Below, one piece after another: positions 59,713-64,000 of a DNA stretch of 64,000 nucleotides (its first letter is position 1; each line of letters begins with the position of its first letter). The position numbers and the translations under genes are program-made. Location of the stretch: contig CAWEBX010000013.1 of assembly GCA_963807355.1 (NCBI GenBank), forward strand, positions 62,001 to 126,000, read 5' to 3'. The notes beneath the pieces are model-generated. The model was not told the DNA's origin. It did not search any database and saw nothing but the letters and a program-made list of their open reading frames with translations. This DNA is from Nitrobacter sp963807355. Its GTDB lineage: Bacteria > Pseudomonadota > Alphaproteobacteria > Rhizobiales > Xanthobacteraceae.

Positions 59713-60906
59713 TCACAGCGCCGCCTGCAGCTCCGCGCAGACGGAGCAACCGACAACGACCAGCCAGGGCGGCGTTCGCCACACGAGCAACAACACAAAG
59801 GCAACCACAGCCAGCCCGAAGTCTCCCTTGGACAGGATGCCCGAGGTCCAGACCGGATTGTAAAAGGCGGCCAGCAAAAGGCCGACGACCGCGGCGTTGA
59901 TGCCGCGCAGCATCGCCCTCGTCGCGGTCCGCCGCCGCAATCCGTCCCAGAACGGCATCACGCCGATGACGAGCAGGAAGGACGGCAGGAAGATCGCAAC
60001 AAGACACAGCGCAGCCGTTTTCCAGCCGCCGATCGCCGCGCCGAGATAGGCGGAAAACGTGAAAAGCGGCCCCGGCACGGCTTGCGCAGCGCCATAGCCC
60101 GCCAGGAACGCGTCGTTACTCACCCATCCCGGCGGCACCACCTGCGCCTGGAGCAGCGGCAGCACCACATGTCCGCCGCCGAACACAAGCGAACCGGTGC
60201 GGAAGAAGGTATCGAAGAGCTGCAAGTCCGCATTGCCCGAGACGGCCGACACGACGGGCAATCCCGCGAGCAGAAAGGCGAAGGCCGCCAGCGCGAAAAT
60301 CGCTACCGTCCGGCCGGTCGGCACCGGCGCGCCCGGATGATCGGCGGGCGCTCTTTCGCGCTTCAACACGGTCATGCCGGCGATTGCCCCGACAACGATC
60401 ACGCCGATCTGCCCCCATACTGAATCGATCACCAGCGCCGTGACGACTGCCAACGCCGCGACGCTGGCGCGCTCGCGATCGGGCGTCAGCGTTCGCGCCA
60501 TGCCGAGAATCGCAAGCGCCACCACTGCGACGGCGGCCACCTTCAGGCCGTGCAGCCACCCGCTACCCAACGCGCTCCCGAACAAGGATACGCCGTAGGC
60601 GAATGTAACCAGTGCCAGAGCCGACGGCAGCGTAAACGCCGTCCACGCCGCGACCGCTCCGGCGTAACCGGCGCGCGCCAGACCGATGGCTATGCCAACC
60701 TGGCTGGATGCAGGGCCCGGCAGGAACTGGCACAGCGCGACAAGATCGGCGAAGTCCTTTTCTTCAAGCCATTTCCGCTTGATCACGAATTCGTCGCGGA
60801 AGTAGCCGAGATGAGCAACGGGACCGCCGAACGCTGTCAGGCCGAGCTTCAAAAATGCCGCAAATACCTCGACCGCGCGCCCCTTCTCACGCACATGGGA
60901 CGTCAT
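59713..60906 (-). CDS. chrA: Chromate transporter family protein (bidomain)
   Basis: ATG 60906 gives 397 residues; an upstream ATG adds 11. Two homologous CHR halves are visible: AAFLKLGLTAFGGPVAHLGY and ALCQFLPGPASSQVGIAIGL in the first, and FFRTGSLVFGGGHVVLPLLQ with GYGAAQAVPGPLFTFSAYLG in the second. About ten membrane helices. Bidomain ChrA proteins export chromate by proton antiport; others move sulfate-like ions. It converges with the DUF815 gene. No chrB or chrI regulator is nearby. Confidence 0.92.
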   Translation of the reverse strand: MTSHVREKGRAVEVFAAFLKLGLTAFGGPVAHLGYFRDEFVIKRKWLEEKDFADLVALCQFLPGPASSQVGIAIGLARAGYAGAVAAWTAFTLPSALALVTFAYGVSLFGSALGSGWLHGLKVAAVAVVALAILGMARTLTPDRERASVAALAVVTALVIDSVWGQIGVIVVGAIAGMTVLKRERAPADHPGAPVPTGRTVAIFALAAFAFLLAGLPVVSAVSGNADLQLFDTFFRTGSLVFGGGHVVLPLLQAQVVPPGWVSNDAFLAGYGAAQAVPGPLFTFSAYLGAAIGGWKTAALCLVAIFLPSFLLVIGVMPFWDGLRRRTATRAMLRGINAAVVGLLLAAFYNPVWTSGILSKGDFGLAVVAFVLLLVWRTPPWLVVVGCSVCAELQAAL

Positions 60907-61086
60907 GCGATAGCACCTGCCATGAGCATTGATTCCCACAGGTTCAATGGTCCCCGGCCCGACACCCTTCGTGTACCAAATCCGTCTCGGTTGACGCTAT
61001 CCCGAACCGATACCGCCGCAAGCGTTATATTTATCCGGAGCTCACGATTCGATCGCGCAAGCATCGTTGCAGCGAGTATCAAAACG

Positions 61087-61120
61087 GAGTTGGCCGCGAA
61101 GCGGACTTCGCGGCCAACTC
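61087..61120 (-). terminator. Rho-independent terminator-like hairpin after nlpD
   Basis: GAGTTGGCCGCGAAG and CTTCGCGGCCAACTC form a perfect 15-bp stem with loop CGGA. On the minus strand it is followed by CGTTTTGAT, a short T run. It is 41 bases beyond the nlpD stop. Confidence 0.65.
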
Positions 61121-61160
61121 AGGTGTATAATAATCTGGACTTACGGAACCGCTGAGAATC

Positions 61161-62486
61161 TCATGCCCCGTTAAGGAAGTTCAGCGGGTCAACCGGTGTC
61201 GATCCTTTTCGGATCTCGAAGTGAAGCTGCGGCGACCCCGCTTCGCCCGACTGACCCGATTTGGCAATGACCTGTCCGCGCTTGATGGAATCTCCGCGCT
61301 TCACCAGCACGTCACTCGCATGGGCATATGCGGTCACGTAACCGTTGGAGTGCCGAACCAGGACCAGGTTGCCGTAGCCCTTAAGTTCGTTGCCGGCATA
61401 AGCAACGATGCCATCCTCGGCAGCCTTTACCGGTGTGCCCTCGGGTACGGCGACGTTGATGCCATCATTGGATTTACCGTTGGTCCGGGCGCCATAGGCC
61501 GTGATCACGCGGCCACGCACCGGCCAGCGGAATGTCGGCAAAGCGCCGGTTGCTTCTGCGTCTTTCACCGCATGTTTGACCACGGCTGCTTCGGGTGTCG
61601 CCGTCGCAACCGCGAGGTTGACCTTCTGCACCGGACCTGCGGGCGCAGCAGCCGCGTGAACCGCCGGTATAGGCGCAGGTGTAGCAAGGGGCGCGGTCGG
61701 AACGGCAACAGGCTGCGCGGACGCCACAGCGACCTTCGTCGGCACCGTGATCTTCATGCCGGTCGTCAGTTTCGCGCCCGATTGTAATCCGTTCGCGCGA
61801 GCAAGCTCTCCGACGGAAACGTGATTGCGTCGCGCGATGCTCATCAGCGTGTCGCCGCGATTGACGTAGTGGGTGCCGGACGCAGCTATAGCGCCCGCAG
61901 GCTTCGCGGCCGGAGCAGTTTGGGTATCCGCCACTGACGCGCGCTTCGGAATGATCAGCCGCTGGCCAGGTTGCAACCGGCGAGGACCGTGGTAGCCGTT
62001 GGCCTTCAGGATTTCAGCAGTGGATACGCCATATCGGCGCGACAATCCTTCCAGCGTATCGCTGGTGCCGACAATGATCGGGGTGCCGCCGCTATGATTT
62101 CAGCCGTCCCGCGCTGTGACAGCACTGGCGGGCTCGATCGGGTGCACGGGAGCAGCATGCGAAACGACGCTGCGTTCAGCGCCCGATGCAACCGGATAGG
62201 ATTTTGGCGTCGATATCGGAGGCAGCGGTTGGGATTGATATTGCGGGCGCGCATACTGCGGCAACTCGCTGCGTTGAATTGGAGCCACGGGAGCGGCGGG
62301 CGCCGCAGGCACCGCGCCGGTCGTGTCGCGCTGCCATCCGAAATTTGATTGCTGGGGGCTACTGTCGATTTGAGCGAGGCGCGAGGACATGTCCGCGCTG
62401 CATCCGGCAAAACCGATGGACACCAGCGCCAGCACCGCTACTTGCGGTACGCGACGCGAGTAAAGCAACTCGACGACACGGGACAT
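61161..62486 (-). pseudogene. nlpD: LysM/M23 peptidase lipoprotein NlpD, with in-frame TGA
   Basis: From ATG 62486 the frame gives a lipoprotein signal (VAVLALVSIGFAGC), a Pro/Ala-rich linker and SAVTARDG before TGA at 62100-62102. It resumes in frame NHSGGTPIIVGTSDTLEGLS with two LysM repeats, then the M23 domain (FRWPVRGRVITAYG, NDGINVAVPEGTPVKAAEDG, PQLHFEIRKGSTPVDPLNFL). Relatives have Trp at this site, so TGG to TGA is likely. The LytM domain lacks one of the zinc ligands, as in amidase activators. NlpD activates AmiC for septum splitting. pcm lies 141 bases upstream. Confidence 0.85.
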
Positions 62487-62627
62487 GTTACTCACTCGTA
62501 CGCAACTTGATACAAATTGAGTAAACACGCCGGCAGTAAACAAGCCTTTAACCCTGACACGCCGCGACCTTCAAAATTAACATCGCTGGAACAATGTGTT
62601 GCGGCAGCCGCCGGGCGGGGGACCGGG

Positions 62628-63281
62628 TTAGAGTTCGCGGGCGATACCCGGCAGCGCCGGCACGAAGCGGACGTCGATCAGCTCCTTGCGGATAATTCCG
62701 GCGGCGGCACGTCGCAGGAGGATCAGTGTCTGCCGTCCGTTCTGCGGACCGACAGGCGCGATCAAAAGCCCGTCCGGCTCAAGCCGAGTCGCCAACGCCT
62801 CTGGAATCTGCTCCATTGCCGCAGTGACCATGATGCGGTCGAACTGCCCTGCTCCGGCAGGAATGTCGAAGCCATCCCCCAGCAGAACTTCTATATTATC
62901 GTAACCGAGTTGCTCCAGCCGGACACGAGCGCGATCCGCGAGCACCCGATATCGTTCGATAGTCACGACCTCGCGGCAAAGGCGCGACAGAATAGCGGTC
63001 TGATAGCCAGAGCCGGTACCGATCTCCAGCACCCGGTCATCGTCACGCAATTCCAGCCGCTCGGTCATGTAGGCCACGACGAAGGGCTGGCTGATGGTTT
63101 GCCCGCAGGCGATGCCGAGCGCGGTGTCGCACCAGGCATCCTCGCGATCGTCCCGTTCGACGAAAGCATCGCGCGGGACGTTATCCATCGCACGGAGCAC
63201 GCGCTGATCGCTGATACCGCGTCGCCGCAGGTTTAGCTGAAACATCATCTTTTCGGGCGGCGGATGATCGGCGGGGGGCAT
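62628..63281 (-). CDS. pcm: Protein-L-isoaspartate O-methyltransferase
   Basis: The 217 residues contain GISDQRVLRAMDNVPRDAFV, the substrate block GQTISQPFVVAYMTERL, the SAM motif VLEIGTGSGYQTAILSRL and FDRIMVTAAMEQIPEAL. It repairs isoaspartyl residues of aged proteins. The pcm-nlpD order is common in Proteobacteria, with surE usually upstream of pcm; surE is not visible here. Confidence 0.95.
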   Translation of the reverse strand: MPPADHPPPEKMMFQLNLRRRGISDQRVLRAMDNVPRDAFVERDDREDAWCDTALGIACGQTISQPFVVAYMTERLELRDDDRVLEIGTGSGYQTAILSRLCREVVTIERYRVLADRARVRLEQLGYDNIEVLLGDGFDIPAGAGQFDRIMVTAAMEQIPEALATRLEPDGLLIAPVGPQNGRQTLILLRRAAAGIIRKELIDVRFVPALPGIAREL

Positions 63282-63352
63282 GGGCGAACTCTCAAGCGCT
63301 GGCGCTTCGCCGAACGATTACCACGATAAGTTGACGCAATCTGCGCAGATCA

Positions 63353-63374
63353 CCCGCCGGGTCAATCCGGCGGG
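63353..63374. promoter_or_regulatory. 8-bp inverted repeat between pcm and a receiver gene
   Basis: CCCGCCGG (63353-63360) and CCGGCGGG (63367-63374) form a perfect hairpin with a 6-base loop in the divergent promoter region. A possible -35 TTGACG lies at 63331-63336. It could be an operator for either neighbour or chance in GC-rich DNA. Confidence 0.3.
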
Positions 63375-63507
63375 ACAAGTATTTGTTCCGGCGGAAACAG
63401 CCGGCGCGACGGCTCAGGCCGTCCTGCCCGGGCGCGACAACGGCACGGATTGCGTTCGTCCGCATAATTTGCGACCCTGCGTTGGCCGAAAGATCGAGAT
63501 TTCTACC

Positions 63508-63888
63508 ATGGTATCAACAAGGCCGCCCGGCGGCTCGGTATTCCTCGTCGAAGACGAGGTGATGATCCGTATGATGGTTGCGGATATGCTGGAGGAACTC
63601 GGCTATAGCATCGCCGCCGAAGCGGGCGACATCGAGCAAGCCCTCCAGCTCGCGCATACCACAAACTTCGACGTCGCGATTCTCGACGTCAACGTCAACG
63701 GAAAGCTGATTTCCCCTGTGGCCGAGGTTATCGCGGGCCGCAACCGGCCCTTCATCTTCGCAACGGGCTATGGCACGCAAGGGCTTCCGCCCGAATATCG
63801 CAACCGTCCATCCTTGCAGAAACCCTTCCAGATGGATGGTCTTGCCGCCGTGATCCAGCGCACGCTCAAGGGCAGCGCCGCGGCCTGA
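63508..63888 (+). CDS. Single-domain response regulator
   Basis: ATG 63508 gives 126 residues, one receiver domain: VFLVEDEVMIRMMVADMLEE, VAILDVNVNGKLISPVAEVI with phospho-acceptor Asp near 60, FIFATGYGTQGLPPEYRNRP and a LQKPF motif with the conserved Lys. No output domain. This FATGYG subgroup is typical of Rhizobiales receivers paired with HWE kinases. It is divergent from pcm. The partner is not in the immediate neighbourhood. Confidence 0.88.
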   Translation: MVSTRPPGGSVFLVEDEVMIRMMVADMLEELGYSIAAEAGDIEQALQLAHTTNFDVAILDVNVNGKLISPVAEVIAGRNRPFIFATGYGTQGLPPEYRNRPSLQKPFQMDGLAAVIQRTLKGSAAA

Positions 63889-63960
63889 GCCAGCCGAACA
63901 AGGCGGCAAACGGCTGCTTTGAAGTCGGCCGTTATTTTCTCTGCAGGCGATTTGACAAGA

Positions 63961-64000
63961 CTACTTGAAGCCCGCCTTCAAGATTTCGCCGAACACATCG
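63961..64000 (-). CDS. 3' end of an unidentified gene (window edge)
   Basis: The frame DVFGEILKAGFK ends with TAG at 63961-63963 and runs off the window. Twelve codons are too few for identification. Confidence 0.3.
   Translation of the reverse strand, partial: DVFGEILKAGFK

Overview
The window looks like a chromosomal segment of a Bradyrhizobium-like alphaproteobacterium (Nitrobacteraceae: Bradyrhizobium, Afipia, Rhodopseudomonas and relatives). The basis is high G+C, the gene order aroQ-accB-accC-aat-DUF2155-NDUFA12 and yajC-secD-secF-Mth938, and proteins typical of this family (GrlR-like, DUF1236, HdeA-like, alphaproteobacterial indolepyruvate oxidoreductase fusion). It has two halves: a decayed accessory region with a mobile element (1 to about 20.58 kb) and an orderly core-genome stretch (about 20.6 to 64 kb).

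Left region, 1-7.2 kb: a lipoprotein alpha/beta hydrolase cut by the window edge, a small exported DUF1134-like protein, then debris. A pta-ackA-fabI cassette survives only as fused, frameshifted C-terminal fragments. An OafA-type acyltransferase with an SGNH domain is broken by several frameshifts, and an old tyrosine recombinase is in pieces. Two small exported proteins (one HdeA-like) look intact.

Mobile element, about 7.2-20.58 kb: a serine recombinase and, on the minus strand, an integrase, an AlpA-like HTH gene, a Sak4-type AAA recombinase, a DUF669-like protein, a Cas4/AddB-like Fe-S nuclease, a PrimPol-helicase, a VWA protein and several small unknowns. This is a phage-type replication and recombination module with no terminase, capsid or tail genes. 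Iteron-like repeats and a 16-bp inverted repeat lie in its intergenic regions. The right end is a 3' tRNA half next to the integrase, with repeated TGTCCG motifs between them. Integrase, AlpA-like gene and PrimPol each carry a single frameshift or stop.

Core region, 20.6-64 kb: GrlR-like protein, a PAS histidine kinase, indolepyruvate:ferredoxin oxidoreductase, a PEP mutase/isocitrate lyase family protein, a small Cys-rich exported peptide and the proton pump HppA. Then come an aminotransferase, an M48 protease, a DsbA-like protein and aroQ-accB-accC. A three-gene CHASE3 kinase/receiver/receiver-kinase operon follows, preceded by an EcfG-type stress promoter motif. After aat come a chemoreceptor, a DUF2155 protein, a FecR/beta-barrel protein, NDUFA12, two small GNATs, DUF3597, DUF2189, trmFO, a protein kinase fused to an ANL-ligase C-terminal domain, an NDUFAF6/phytoene-synthase-like protein, an NDUFAF3/Mth938-like protein, secF, secD, yajC, a DUF815 ATPase, chrA, nlpD, pcm and a receiver protein. 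Complex I accessory/assembly relatives (NDUFA12, NDUFAF3-like, NDUFAF6-like) cluster near the Sec export genes.

Several core genes (DUF1236, DUF2155, nlpD) carry one frameshift or in-frame stop each. These may be true lesions, phase-variable tracts or sequencing errors.
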